DNA of 64,000 nucleotides. It comes from Tatumella morbirosei. Its GTDB lineage: Bacteria > Pseudomonadota > Gammaproteobacteria > Enterobacterales > Enterobacteriaceae. Positions within the stretch are counted from its first letter, which is position 1. The number at the start of each line of letters is the position of its first letter. Positions 24,340-33,801 of the stretch are shown here, piece after piece. The translations under genes were made by a program, and so were the position numbers. The stretch is taken from contig NZ_JPKR02000002.1 of the NCBI RefSeq assembly GCF_000757425.2, positions 310,001 to 374,000 of the forward strand, given 5' to 3'. Under the pieces are notes generated by a model. The model searched no databases, was not told where the DNA came from, and saw only the letters and a list, made by a program, of their open reading frames with translations.

Positions 24340-25278
24340 TTATTTTTCGGGAGCAGAACCTAATACCGGATAGTGGCTAAGAACCAGCGTCCGCGCAGTG
24401 CCGAGGCTGTTAAGCCGGGCAGAGGCGCCAATGGGCAAGGTGACCGTTTCCTGCTCATGACCGAACTGCAGACCATCAATAAAGGGGACACCGCATAACT
24501 CCTGCATATACTGCCAGACCGTGTCCAGACTAAATCCGTTATCATAGTCGGACAACGTCCCGCCACTGAAGCTTCCGGTGATGACTGCCTGCTGACGTTG
24601 CAAAATTCCCGCATGCCACAATTGCAACAGCATCCTCTCTATTCTGAAAGGATGTTCATTAATATCTTCGATGAACAAAATACCATTATCGATATCTGGC
24701 ATCCAACGAGTCCCGGTAAGCGATGTCAGCATGGCCAGATTCCCGCCCCACAGCACGCCTTCGGCACTGAAATCTTTTTGTATATTTCCCGACCAGTGGA
24801 TGGTATAACTTTTTTGCCTGAGGAGTTTCCAAAAATGCTGCAGAGTAAATTCTGATGGCGGACTGGCGCCAAAATTGCCTGCCAGCATCGGTGAACTAAA
24901 GGTAATTAATCCGCATTGTGATAACAGTGCCAACTGAATGGCGGTGAAATCGCTGTGGCCACACAGTGCTACAGGTTGGCCGGTTAAACGTTCAGCCAGT
25001 GCCGGGTAATCTATTTTTGTCAGCAGTCGGCTGGCACCGTAGCCACCGCGCACCGCCAGGGCTATATCCGGTAATTCCGTGCAGTGTGCCAGTTGATTGA
25101 TATCTGTGAGTCGCTGTTCATCAGTTCCGGCGAAACGCTGAAAGCGCCGTTGGATAACAGTGTCGTTTTCCAGCCGGTGACCGGCATCCCGTAAAAACTG
25201 TAAACCGCGCTCAGCGGCTGGTTGATTAATGCAGTATCCCGAAGGGGCGATCAGTCGAATCGTATGGCTGGCAGACAT
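24340..25278 (-). CDS. ldcA: Murein tetrapeptide LD-carboxypeptidase LdcA
   Basis: A 312-residue serine peptidase of the S66 family. The catalytic triad is visible: nucleophile Ser in LCGHSDFTAIQ (about residue 112), Glu in LFIEDINEHPFR, and His in GLQFGHEQET. It removes the terminal D-Ala from recycled muropeptide tetrapeptides in the cytoplasm. E. coli LdcA is 304 residues. ATG 25278 is used (MSASHTIRLIAPSG), since a longer in-frame reading to 25410 would overlap the emtA promoter and is not conserved. It is divergent from emtA, as in E. coli, which supports both names. Confidence 0.93.
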   Translation of the reverse strand: MSASHTIRLIAPSGYCINQPAAERGLQFLRDAGHRLENDTVIQRRFQRFAGTDEQRLTDINQLAHCTELPDIALAVRGGYGASRLLTKIDYPALAERLTGQPVALCGHSDFTAIQLALLSQCGLITFSSPMLAGNFGASPPSEFTLQHFWKLLRQKSYTIHWSGNIQKDFSAEGVLWGGNLAMLTSLTGTRWMPDIDNGILFIEDINEHPFRIERMLLQLWHAGILQRQQAVITGSFSGGTLSDYDNGFSLDTVWQYMQELCGVPFIDGLQFGHEQETVTLPIGASARLNSLGTARTLVLSHYPVLGSAPEK

Positions 25279-25442
25279 AACTATAACTCTGCAGGAGATA
25301 AGCAAAACAATAGACTCATCATGGCGAAAACAGCGGCGGAAGTCACGCCTTTCAGTGAACGGTGAATTCAGACAAATGGTAATTTTACCGGCAGGAGAGT
25401 TCTGTATCATAGGCGACGCAAAATTATCAGGATAAAGATAAC

Positions 25443-26084
25443 GTGAAAATAAAATTTCTTGTGCTTTCTGCCTTATTTTTGGCAGGGTGCGCCAGTGAGC
25501 CGCCGAAGCAAGTTATTCAGCAAAAGTATACGCCGTTAATTCAGGCACCACCCTCCAAAGTACTGACCAATACTAATGATGATTGGTCCCTTTTCACCGA
25601 AGACGCTGCCAGTCATTATGGTGTTGATCAACGTTTAATCAGCGCCATTATTAGTGTCGAGTCCGGTGGAAATCCAAATGCTGTTAGCCGTTCTAATGCC
25701 ATAGGTTTAATGCAGATTAAAGCATCTACCGCAGGTCGTGAAGTTTACCGGGTACAAGGCAAGCGTGGACAACCATCCCGCAGCCAGTTGCGCGATCCGG
25801 CAGTGAATATTGAAATTGGTACGGCTTACATCAAAATTCTGCAAGATACGATTCTTTCCGGTATCCACAATCCGGTGACATTGCGATATGCGACCATTGT
25901 TTCTTATTCTAATGGCGCCGGGGCATTGTTACGAACGTTCTCGTCGAACCGTGACAAAGCTATCGCCATGATTAATGATATGACCCCACAGCAGTTCTAT
26001 CGCTTTATCGAACGTAAACATCCCGCGACCCAAGCCCCGCGTTATCTCTGGAAAGTCACCACGGCTTACCAGGAGGACAGCTAA
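25443..26084 (+). CDS. emtA: Membrane-bound endo-lytic transglycosylase EmtA (MltE)
   Basis: A 213-residue lipoprotein with lipobox LFLAGC (Cys at about residue 16) and an SLT domain. The catalytic Glu sits in AIISVESGGNPNAVSRS, followed by GLMQIKASTAG and the C-terminal YATIVSYSNGAG. It is an outer-membrane lytic transglycosylase that cleaves internal glycosidic bonds of peptidoglycan. The start is a GTG at 25443 with AGGATAAAG upstream. It is divergent from ldcA, the same pair as in E. coli. Confidence 0.93.
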   Translation: MKIKFLVLSALFLAGCASEPPKQVIQQKYTPLIQAPPSKVLTNTNDDWSLFTEDAASHYGVDQRLISAIISVESGGNPNAVSRSNAIGLMQIKASTAGREVYRVQGKRGQPSRSQLRDPAVNIEIGTAYIKILQDTILSGIHNPVTLRYATIVSYSNGAGALLRTFSSNRDKAIAMINDMTPQQFYRFIERKHPATQAPRYLWKVTTAYQEDS

Positions 26085-26355
26085 TATTTGCCTGTCGGCT
26101 GACTGAGTTCAGCCGGCAGTCTGGTTTTGCAACCCGCCACGCTTTATCACATCTCACTGATGGTTTTATGACCGGAAAATTGTTCAGCTCACTATTTTCC
26201 CCGGGCTTTTTACGTTAAAAAGCTGACAGCTTGTAAAAATGTACTACGCTAAATCACAGATAACCTAAAGGTTGTCTCGCTGGTTTTACCACCAGACGTT
26301 GATCTGTTTTACGTTATCCGGATTTACTTAACGTCATCAAATGTAAGGAGCAGTT

Positions 26356-26604
26356 ATGGGTATTATTTCATGGATCATTTTTGGACTGATCGCCGGTATT
26401 TTGGCTAAATGGATTATGCCAGGTAAAGATGGCGGCGGCTTCATCATGACAGTGATTTTAGGGATTATTGGTGCGGTAGTCGGTGGCTGGATCAGTACGC
26501 TGTTTGGTTTCGGCAAAGTCGATGGCTTTAATTTCGGCAGTTTTGTAGTCGCCGTCATCGGTGCTCTGGTAGTGCTGTGGATTTACAAGAAAGTCAGAGA
26601 CTAA
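26356..26604 (+). CDS. GlsB/YeaQ/YmgE family membrane protein
   Basis: An 82-residue inner-membrane protein with three hydrophobic segments and Gly-rich repeats: MGIISWIIFGLIAGILAKWI, GGGFIMTVILGIIGAVVGGW, and SFVVAVIGALVVLWIYK. It belongs to the transglycosylase-associated protein family (GlsB/YeaQ/YmgE), induced by stress or stationary phase, with unknown mechanism. TAAGGAG lies 8 bases before the ATG. It has its own terminator. Confidence 0.9.
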   Translation: MGIISWIIFGLIAGILAKWIMPGKDGGGFIMTVILGIIGAVVGGWISTLFGFGKVDGFNFGSFVVAVIGALVVLWIYKKVRD

Positions 26605-27073
26605 CCACTGACCAGAGAAGATACCTTAACGTGGCGTAAGAGCCACGGCTGAATCTGCCGGCATTATTGTCACTCGGGTATCAGGGGCCTGTGCTTTAGC
26701 ACCGGCCCTTTTGTTTTACCTGTCTCATGGGCGACTCCCTGACGTTTATTATCCCACCTGGCGAGAGAATCACCGGTTATTGCTGAAAATTAACACAATA
26801 ACTGATAGCCTTAGTGCGGGTCAGGGTATTTCTGTCGCTGGCAGGGCCCTGAGTTCATTGAAATCTCCCTGTCATGGTTTTGTCTTAGCCTGCGGGTAAA
26901 GGCGACCCGGACTATCACAAAAAGTCACACTGCAGAATGCCATACCAGAAATTTATCTGAGGGAGTGATGCAGTAAGCCAGTGCAGTGCCAGGGAATTAA
27001 TCTCCGGACCTATCGGGCTATGGAGTTTCACCTGTTTTCCGGGTTATCCCGGTACTGATAAAAGGAGTGAGTC
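26605..27073. other. Intergenic stretch with a terminator; no gene seen
   Basis: After the GlsB-type gene a strong terminator (26684-26715) is followed by about 350 bases with no supported gene on either strand. A short open frame at 26711-26899 has no family similarity. ycdX starts after a GGAGTGAG ribosome site. Confidence 0.5.
26684..26715 (+). terminator. Terminator after the GlsB-type gene
   Basis: GGGCC-GTGC ... GCAC-GGCCC, an interrupted G/C-rich stem followed by TTTTGTTTT. Confidence 0.8.
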
Positions 27074-27814
27074 ATGTACCCTGTTGATCTTCATATGCAT
27101 ACTGTTGCCAGTACCCACGCTTACAGTACGCTTCATGATTATATTCGCGAGGCGAAATCGCGCGGTATTCGTTTGTTTAGCATCACCGATCACGGTCCGG
27201 ATATGGCTGATGCACCTCACTACTGGCACTTTATGAATATGCGGATTTGGCCGAGAGTAGTAGACGGAGTAGGGATACTGCGTGGAATTGAAGCCAATAT
27301 TAAAAACCGCCAGGGAGAGATTGACTGCACGGGCCCGATGCTGGATGCCCTGGATCTGATTCTGGCCGGTTTTCACGAACCGGTGTTGGCACCTTCGGAT
27401 AAAGTCATGCATACCGATGCGATGATAGCCACTATTTCGGCGGGTGATGTACATATTATCAGCCATCCGGGTAACCCTAAATATCCCATCGATATTGCTG
27501 AAGTGGCTAAAGCGGCCGCCGCCTGCAATGTCGCGCTTGAGATCAATAACTCCTCGTTTATCCATTCACGACCAGGCAGTGAACCTCAGTGTCGGGCGAT
27601 TGCTGAAGCAGTGGGTAATGCCGGAGGCCTTGTGGCATTGGGTTCGGACTCGCACACCGCATTCACCCTTGGCCACTTTGAGCAGAGTTTGCGAATTCTG
27701 CGGCAGGTCGATTTCCCTGAAGGGCAGATTCTGAATACCTCGCCGCGCAACTTACTGGATTTCCTTGAGATGCGTGGCGGAAAACCTATCGAAGAACTGG
27801 CGGATTTAAGCTGA
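27074..27814 (+). CDS. ycdX: PHP-family phosphatase YcdX
   Basis: A 246-residue trinuclear-zinc phosphatase of the PHP family: N-terminal [17 protein letters not shown] (metal His pair), [34 protein letters not shown], and [10 protein letters not shown]. Nearly identical in length and motifs to E. coli YcdX (245 residues), which hydrolyses phosphoesters and is linked to swarming. ycdY follows 195 bases downstream on the same strand, as in E. coli. AAAGGAGTG precedes the ATG. Confidence 0.95.
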   Translation: MYPVDLHMHTVASTHAYSTLHDYIREAKSRGIRLFSITDHGPDMADAPHYWHFMNMRIWPRVVDGVGILRGIEANIKNRQGEIDCTGPMLDALDLILAGFHEPVLAPSDKVMHTDAMIATISAGDVHIISHPGNPKYPIDIAEVAKAAAACNVALEINNSSFIHSRPGSEPQCRAIAEAVGNAGGLVALGSDSHTAFTLGHFEQSLRILRQVDFPEGQILNTSPRNLLDFLEMRGGKPIEELADLS

Positions 27815-28009
27815 CAGAGATTTTTATTCCCCTTAGGCTTACAGGATTCGGGTGTGAATGCCGGAGCCTGCTACAGATTGTCCGGTTGACAATCACCGGC
27901 GAGCGACTTTAAATACCGCGCCTAACCACTGCCGTCCGCGACTGCTACGCTGTTTTTCCACATAGCGCCAGAGGCGGGCAGATTTCATCTCCCACAGGAA
28001 GCTAGTCTG

Positions 28010-28597
28010 ATGAATGAATTTTCACTGATCTGCCGTATTCTCGGCTCTTTATTTAACCGGGCTCCGACTGATCCGGTGATTCAGCCACTACTGAGTCTGA
28101 TACGCGAAGGAAAACTGCAGCAACAATGGCCGCTGGAGCAGGAGGAATTGCTGGCTGTTTTACAGAAAAGTTGTGATTTACCTGCGCTGGAAGAAGACTA
28201 TCGCTTACTATTTACTGGCGAACATCCGGCTGTTTCGCTGTCAGGCTCTGACTGGGAAGATGGCCCTGAAGAGCAGGAGGTCAGGACCTTCCTGCAACAG
28301 CGTGGTATGCCCCTCAGTGAAACTCCGGCGAATCAGTTTGGGGTCTTATTGCTGGCCACTTCGTGGCTTGAAGATCAGTCACAACAGGATGAGTTCCTGG
28401 CTCAGGTCACGCTATTTGAAGAATATCTGCTGCCATGGTGCGGGGCTTTTCTGGGTAAGGTGGAAGCGAATGCGCGTACGCCGTTTTATCGTAGCCTGGC
28501 AGGGTTAACCCGTGGGGCGATTCAGGCGATGTATGAAGAACTGTCTGAACAGATCAACCCTCAGCAGAACGAATCTGGCAACACAGAACAGCCGTAA
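28010..28597 (+). CDS. ycdY: TorD-family chaperone YcdY
   Basis: A 195-residue all-helical protein of the TorD/DmsD redox-chaperone family. Family traits include EEDYRLLFTGEHPAVSLSGS at about residues 61-80 and the LFEEYLLPWCGAFLGKVE segment in which E/LPW...F is conserved. E. coli YcdY (184 residues) interacts with YcdX and increases its activity. Downstream of ycdX on the same strand, this pairing is retained. AGGAAG lies 8 bases upstream of the ATG. Confidence 0.92.
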   Translation: MNEFSLICRILGSLFNRAPTDPVIQPLLSLIREGKLQQQWPLEQEELLAVLQKSCDLPALEEDYRLLFTGEHPAVSLSGSDWEDGPEEQEVRTFLQQRGMPLSETPANQFGVLLLATSWLEDQSQQDEFLAQVTLFEEYLLPWCGAFLGKVEANARTPFYRSLAGLTRGAIQAMYEELSEQINPQQNESGNTEQP

Positions 28598-28651
28598 ATG
28601 GCAGAAACCGGCTCAGGGTGGTGAGACTCTGCCCTGAGCCAGGTCCTCTGC

Positions 28652-29218
28652 TTATCGTTGCGTCCAGTGATGGGTACAACGATAAACCCAGGCGGGTGGG
28701 ACGTTTTTGAGCACCCGCTGGCGTTCCCAGGTAAAATACCGGGAAAGTTCGGACTGAGTAAGCGAAGTATATTGAAACTGCACGAACACACCACCGGGTG
28801 CCAGAGTTTTATGCACGGCAGAAAGGACCGCGTGACGAACTGGCGGCTCCAGTGACAATAGTGGCAGGCCTGAAAAAATCACATCATACTGACCCAGCAA
28901 CCGTTCTGCTGATTTCGCATGAACACTGACCCGTGGATCATTAATCATGCGTAATGTTCTGACCAGCGGCGGGCTTATTTCAAACACATCAATTTCCGCA
29001 TCAGCAGACATATGCTTAAGCAATACTTTGGTGAGTACGCCATCTCCGGCCCCCAGTTCAGCCACACGACGTACGTCCTGCCAGTTGGCAGCGGAAGCCA
29101 TGGTTTCACACAATGCGATTGAAGACGGGGTAATGCTGCCCACTTTCCGTGGGTTACGAATAAACTGCTGAACAAAACCTGCCTTTGAACGAACCAGACT
29201 AATGGCAGATGCTAGCAT
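28652..29218 (-). CDS. Class I SAM-dependent methyltransferase (phospholipid N-methyltransferase-like)
   Basis: A 188-residue Rossmann-fold methyltransferase: a basic N-terminal stretch (FVQQFIRNPRKVGSITPSS), motif I VAELGAGDGVLTKVLL, an acidic strand DVFEISPPLV, and the catalytic-strand DVIFSGLPLLS. The short size, basic amphipathic N-terminus and PSS motif resemble PmtA-type phospholipid N-methyltransferases and KsgA-like proteins annotated in Proteobacteria. ATG 29218 with GGAGG upstream is preferred. It stands alone, convergent with ycdY. Substrate not proven. Confidence 0.78.
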   Translation of the reverse strand: MLASAISLVRSKAGFVQQFIRNPRKVGSITPSSIALCETMASAANWQDVRRVAELGAGDGVLTKVLLKHMSADAEIDVFEISPPLVRTLRMINDPRVSVHAKSAERLLGQYDVIFSGLPLLSLEPPVRHAVLSAVHKTLAPGGVFVQFQYTSLTQSELSRYFTWERQRVLKNVPPAWVYRCTHHWTQR

Positions 29219-29562
29219 GCAGACCTCCATGACCAAGTTAACTTCTATAACTATGTACCCGATTCGCCGATAAAGTGCCTGTATTCATCCGGAAACATAA
29301 CATTATCAGAATAGTCTGCAACTTCTCATTGTGCGATACCAATACTGATCAGCGTTGCCATTATTTTTTATCGCAAAAAGACACGGCCTTCAGGCGGGTA
29401 GTTAGCTCCTCGCTTATAAACATAAGGAAAGTGTTTTTATTCCTTTTTATGCATAAGTTTTGCTTATTTCTTGGTTGGGCTCGCTGGCTACTCCCCGCAT
29501 AATCCCGGGCTAACATCACCAGTCTAAGTCGTTTGTCCGGCTTGAAATGGCTGAATTTTTTT

Positions 29563-29586
29563 GTTCCGGAAACCAACGTTCCGGAA
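29563..29586. repeat. Paired GTTCCGGAA repeats upstream of ABC operon
   Basis: Two copies of GTTCCGGAA (29563 and 29578) stand 15 bases apart, each with a TTCCGGAA palindrome, 39-62 bases upstream of the sulfonate-type binding-protein gene. They may be an operator. In the rest of 29219-29624, an A/T-rich promoter-like stretch near 29420-29470 (TTATGCATAA) was noted, but no gene. Confidence 0.5.
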
Positions 29587-29624
29587 TGAGTGTACAAAAT
29601 AACTGATAACTCCGGGGTTAACTA

Positions 29625-30638
29625 ATGAAGAAAACGTTGACGGCGTTACTAATACTAAGTGGTATATGGGAGGCAGCACAGGCTGCTGAAAATTATCCTG
29701 CAGAGGTCAGAGTTGCTTATAGCGGCGGCTCTCAGGTCATTCTGCTGGCAAAAGCAGACGGTTCACTGGATAAAGCGCTGCACAGCAAAGTGAAATGGGT
29801 TCAGTTTGCCTCAGGTGCTGATGCTCTCAATTACTTTGCCAGTCATTCCATCGATATTGCTAATTTCGGTTCCAGCCCTGCCACTGCAGGAATCGTTCAG
29901 AAACTGCCAATTGAAATTGTTGGAGTTTCCGGAGTGATTGCCAGTTATGAACGCCTGATTGGCAAACCGGATGTGAAAAGTCTGAATGACCTGATTGGCA
30001 AGCGTGTAGCTTATCCACCGAACTCAACCTCACAATATGCGCTGGAAGCGGCGATAAAGGTCAGTCATCTGGATCGCAGAAAAATAACCCTAATCCCGCT
30101 GCGTCCCGCAGAAATGGTTGCGGCCTGGAAACGCGGTGATATCGACGCCGGCTATGTCTGGGCGCCTTTTGCGCAGCAACTGGAAACTTCCGGAGGCCAT
30201 CAGGTCTATCAGACTAAGGATCTTCAGAAATCGGGATATCTGATTTATAACAACTATGTGGTCAGCAAAGCCTTTGCAGAGAAATACCCTCAGGAAGTCG
30301 TCGCCTTTTTAAAGGTTCATCAACAAAAGGTTGACGAATTCAGGGCTAACCCGGACAAAGCCGCTGCGATTGTCGCTCAGGTAGTGGGTGCCCCATTGAC
30401 CACAGCCCAAAATACACTGGGCGGACTGGAGTATCCTTCGCTGAAAGAACAGGGCACCGCGGCATGGCTGGGTAATGGTACTGAGACCTCGGACAGTGGA
30501 ATTGGTAAGGCTCTGACTAAAACCGCGAATTTCCTGGCAACCACCGGGGATATTCGTCAGCGGGATATTCCGAGCAACTGGGACAGAGCGATTAACTCAT
30601 CATTTATTCGTCAGGCAGCAGAAGCGAACAGCCAATGA
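29625..30638 (+). CDS. ABC transporter periplasmic binding protein, taurine/sulfonate type
   Basis: A 337-residue secreted protein with a signal peptide (cleavage after about WEAAQA). It matches the TauA/SsuA solute-binding family: VRVAYSGGSQVILLAKADG, the substrate-site region HSIDIANFGSSPATAG, LIGKRVAYPPNSTSQYAL, and RGDIDAGYVWAPFAQQL. Followed without gap by permease and ATPase genes on the same strand. It probably takes up taurine, an alkanesulfonate or a related organosulfur compound. Sulfonate use normally needs a TauD or SsuD oxygenase, and none is in the window. The substrate is inferred from family only. Confidence 0.88.
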   Translation: MKKTLTALLILSGIWEAAQAAENYPAEVRVAYSGGSQVILLAKADGSLDKALHSKVKWVQFASGADALNYFASHSIDIANFGSSPATAGIVQKLPIEIVGVSGVIASYERLIGKPDVKSLNDLIGKRVAYPPNSTSQYALEAAIKVSHLDRRKITLIPLRPAEMVAAWKRGDIDAGYVWAPFAQQLETSGGHQVYQTKDLQKSGYLIYNNYVVSKAFAEKYPQEVVAFLKVHQQKVDEFRANPDKAAAIVAQVVGAPLTTAQNTLGGLEYPSLKEQGTAAWLGNGTETSDSGIGKALTKTANFLATTGDIRQRDIPSNWDRAINSSFIRQAAEANSQ

Positions 30639-31405
30639 AACCCGGAAGTTACCGGCTAATCAGCCTGGTCAGCGTGATTTTTTTCTTTGCGGTCTGGCAA
30701 CTGGCGTCCGTCAGAGGATGGGTGGATCCGTTGCTTCTGCCATCATTGAAAGATATTGCGATTACTGCCGGAGAATTAGCCACGGAGGGATACCGGCAGG
30801 TTTCACTGTGGCAAAGCATTGCAGTCAGTCTTGCCAGAGCGTTGAGTGCTTTTGCTGCATCGGTAGTCATTGGTATTCCGCTTGGACTGATGATGGGAAT
30901 TTCTCCGATGTTATCGGCTATTCTTAATCCGTTTGTTCAGTTCCTGAGGCCTTTACCCAAGATTGCGTTGATTCCGTTGGCGGTTGTCTGGCTGGGAATT
31001 GGTGAGGCCTCTAAATTCTTCCTGATTTTTATTGCCACGGTACTTAGCATTATTGTTGGCGCTGTTTCTGCGGTAGAGAAAATCAGCCCGGCACATATTC
31101 GGGTTGCCAGGACACTCGGGGCTACGTCCCGACAGATTTTTCTACGGGTGATTTTGCCTGAAACACTACCCGATTTGTTCACCACGGTACGTTTATCGAT
31201 TGGAATTGGCTGGACATCATTAATTGCAGCCGAAATGGTCGCAGCGGATTCCGGCCTGGGTTGGATGGTGATTAATGCCAGTTCTTACCTTCGCACTGAT
31301 ATTGTCATGATAGGTATTTTGTTGCTGGGTGGTGTGGGATATGCACTTGACCTGCTGTTACAGAAACTGCAACAGGTTATGGTGCCATGGGCAGGAAAAG
31401 AGTAA
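30635..31405 (+). CDS. ABC transporter permease, sulfonate type
   Basis: A 256-residue inner-membrane permease of the SsuC/TauC group with about six helices. The ATPase-coupling EAA loop is seen at ARTLGATSRQIFLRVILPET (about residues 168-187). The gene overlaps the binding-protein stop by four bases (ATGA), showing translational coupling, and its own stop TAA shares one base with the ATPase ATG. Confidence 0.9.
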   Translation: MKPGSYRLISLVSVIFFFAVWQLASVRGWVDPLLLPSLKDIAITAGELATEGYRQVSLWQSIAVSLARALSAFAASVVIGIPLGLMMGISPMLSAILNPFVQFLRPLPKIALIPLAVVWLGIGEASKFFLIFIATVLSIIVGAVSAVEKISPAHIRVARTLGATSRQIFLRVILPETLPDLFTTVRLSIGIGWTSLIAAEMVAADSGLGWMVINASSYLRTDIVMIGILLLGGVGYALDLLLQKLQQVMVPWAGKE

Positions 31406-32187
31406 TGACTGAACAAATTGTAATTGACGGGGTTTCACTGCAGTACAGTACAAATGCCCATTCTCTGACAGTGTTGAAAGAGGTCAGTCTGTCGGTAAAT
31501 AAAGGAGAACTGGTGGTACTGCTTGGCCCCTCTGGCTGTGGTAAGTCCACTATCTTAAATCTGTTGGCAGGCTTTATTCAGCCTGATCAGGGGAAAATCC
31601 TTTACCAGGGGCAACCGGTACGTAAACCTGGCCCTGAACGCGGTATGATTTTTCAGCAACCTAATCTGTTCCCGTGGCTGACGGTGCTGGATAATGTGAC
31701 TTTCGGGCTGCGGTTAAGCTCGCACAACAATCATGAGGTTAAACAGAAAGCCGAAGAATGGATTAACAAGGTAGGACTGAACGGGTTTGCACATCATTAT
31801 CCCTGGCAGCTTTCAGGCGGTATGAAACAGCGGGTTGCCCTGGCCAGGGCCTGGGTAGCACAACCAGAAGTGTTGCTACTCGACGAACCTTTCGGAGCTC
31901 TGGATGCACAGACCCGACTGATGATGCAGGAACTATTACGTAATGCCTGGCTGGACACCGAAACCACACTGCTGTTTGTCACACATGATGTCGATGAGGC
32001 AATTTTTTTGGCAGACAGGGTTCTGATCATGTCGGCCCGACCGGGAGAAATTGTCAGTGACATCCGGCTGCCTTTTGGTCGCCAGCGGGATATAGAGACT
32101 CTGGCGGAAAGTGAAGAGTACCGGCATATTCGCCAGCAGATATTGCATCAGGTTCGTACTGAAGTCAGAAAGCATCTGAATCCGTAG
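31405..32187 (+). CDS. ABC transporter ATP-binding protein, sulfonate type
   Basis: A 260-residue nucleotide-binding subunit: Walker A LLGPSGCGKST, the Q-loop FQQPNLFPWL, signature QLSGGMKQRVALARAW, Walker B LLLDEPFGALD and the His switch FVTHDVDEAI. It matches SsuB/TauB-type proteins in length. ATG 31405 overlaps the permease stop (TAATG). It powers import by the complex encoded with the two preceding genes. Confidence 0.93.
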   Translation: MTEQIVIDGVSLQYSTNAHSLTVLKEVSLSVNKGELVVLLGPSGCGKSTILNLLAGFIQPDQGKILYQGQPVRKPGPERGMIFQQPNLFPWLTVLDNVTFGLRLSSHNNHEVKQKAEEWINKVGLNGFAHHYPWQLSGGMKQRVALARAWVAQPEVLLLDEPFGALDAQTRLMMQELLRNAWLDTETTLLFVTHDVDEAIFLADRVLIMSARPGEIVSDIRLPFGRQRDIETLAESEEYRHIRQQILHQVRTEVRKHLNP

Positions 32188-32233
32188 GAAAAACAGGCGC
32201 CGGCCAGCTCAGGCTGTACCGGCGACAAGTGGG

Positions 32234-33466
32234 TTATTTAAAGAACATGACCGACACACACAGGATACCAATAATCAGCACCAGCAGATTAGCCACTGAC
32301 CGGTATGAACGTAGCGCAGGCACCAGCCAGCAGGAGAGTGTCGGCATAATAAACAGGATGAGGGCGATCAACGGACCACTAATCGCATAAATCATCGATA
32401 ATGCGTTTGGATTCATGCAGCAAACGATAAAGGTGATCGCCGAGACGATAGCCACCGACAGACCGCGACTCAGTTTTGCTCCCGGGTGATATCCGGCTTG
32501 TTGGGCAGCGGAGGAGACCAGTTGGCTGGCTCCTTCGATTACACCAAAATAGGTGCCGAGGAAGGATTTTGACATTGCGACCACTGCCACAATAATTCCA
32601 GCAATGCTCAGCCAGCCCGCAGAAGAGGGCATCATTGCCAGTGCAGAGAGAATGGTCAGACCCTGTTGTTTGGCCAGCAACACATTCGACGCCGGAATCG
32701 ACATAAAACAGCTGAATACAAAAAACATCACGCTGACAGCAATAATCAGGTAGGCAACTTTCATGATCTTTTTGCATTTAGCCATAGCCTGATCAGCATA
32801 TTTTTCGCGTTGTGCCACGGCAAACGTCGAAATGATCGGTGTATGGCTAAACGCAAACACCATTACTGGAACAGAGAACCAGATATCATGCAGCGTGGAG
32901 GGTGTGTATGTCAGTCCGGAAGTGAGCAGTGAAGGCTGCCAGTGGCTGGTGAGGTAAAACGACAGAAACAGGAACCAGGCAATCAACGGAAACACCAGAA
33001 GACCCATGACTCTGATGGTTACCGTGCGACCGGTCAGAAATATCAGATTTAGCACTGCCACGACTCCCAGACTCAGCATCACCCGGGTACTTTGACCGAC
33101 CTGCATATGCTGCGCCAGTTGTTCTGCCAGCGAATTAGTAATGGCCACTGCATAAATCAGGATAACCACAAAAAATGCAATGAAATACAGGCCAGAGATG
33201 AAATTGCCGACTTTCTGGCCAAAAAACTGCCGGACTGCAGCGGTGATCCCATCCTGATGAGGATCGCATTGAGATGCCAGAATAAACTGACACAGCGCTT
33301 TATGCGGCCAGTAGGTTAAAGGCCAGGCAAGAATTGCAGTCAGGAATAACACAACCGCACCTGCTGAACCTAGCTGAATAGGCAAAAATAACGTGCCGGC
33401 GCCAACGGCAGTTCCATATAGTGCAAAACTCCACAAAGTCTCTTCTTTTGACCAATATTTCATCAT
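32234..33466 (-). CDS. Amino-acid permease, HAAAP (serine/threonine-type) family
   Basis: A 410-residue membrane protein with about eleven hydrophobic helices. It resembles the hydroxy/aromatic amino-acid permeases (SdaC, TdcC, YhaO, YhjV): YGTAVGAGTLFLPIQLGSAG in helix 1, WPHKALCQFILAS, VFAFSHTPIISTFAVAQRE, and LGTYFGVIEGASQLV. These carry out proton- or sodium-driven serine or threonine uptake. Which substrate is not readable. It is convergent with the sulfonate ABC operon. Confidence 0.88.
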   Translation of the reverse strand: MMKYWSKEETLWSFALYGTAVGAGTLFLPIQLGSAGAVVLFLTAILAWPLTYWPHKALCQFILASQCDPHQDGITAAVRQFFGQKVGNFISGLYFIAFFVVILIYAVAITNSLAEQLAQHMQVGQSTRVMLSLGVVAVLNLIFLTGRTVTIRVMGLLVFPLIAWFLFLSFYLTSHWQPSLLTSGLTYTPSTLHDIWFSVPVMVFAFSHTPIISTFAVAQREKYADQAMAKCKKIMKVAYLIIAVSVMFFVFSCFMSIPASNVLLAKQQGLTILSALAMMPSSAGWLSIAGIIVAVVAMSKSFLGTYFGVIEGASQLVSSAAQQAGYHPGAKLSRGLSVAIVSAITFIVCCMNPNALSMIYAISGPLIALILFIMPTLSCWLVPALRSYRSVANLLVLIIGILCVSVMFFK

Positions 33467-33801
33467 TGTGCGGTAATTTCCACCAGATAACTAATAAAAA
33501 GTGGCTTAATCTATCATAATAAACAGTGATATGTTAGCAGGGTGGGTCAGACATAAATGTAAGAGAAATGGTTATTCATCTGGTTTTGATGTCCCGACAG
33601 GTTATTTATTGAGTTATCCGGGCGAGAAGCTTGTCGGGCAGGCCATAAACCAAGGGTAGTAAATAAAAATCCAGTCGCTTCACGCCATGATTTTAATTTC
33701 CGTTATAATTGCCAGCCGGGCATCTGCCTTAAATGGATACTGAGTAAACAGCCTGTCTGTGGCAGCAGAATGCAGCTGGCATAATTTGAAGAGGAAATGC
33801 T
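33467..33801. other. Promoter region of the fructokinase gene; no gene seen
   Basis: Both strands were read without finding a gene. A TATAAT hexamer at about 33705-33710 is a likely -10 box for the fructokinase gene at 33802, and AGAGGAAA precedes its ATG. Confidence 0.5.

Noticed and set aside
27044-27565. A 173-codon minus-strand frame over ycdX
   Set aside because: Antisense to the intact PHP-family gene; no recognisable protein features.
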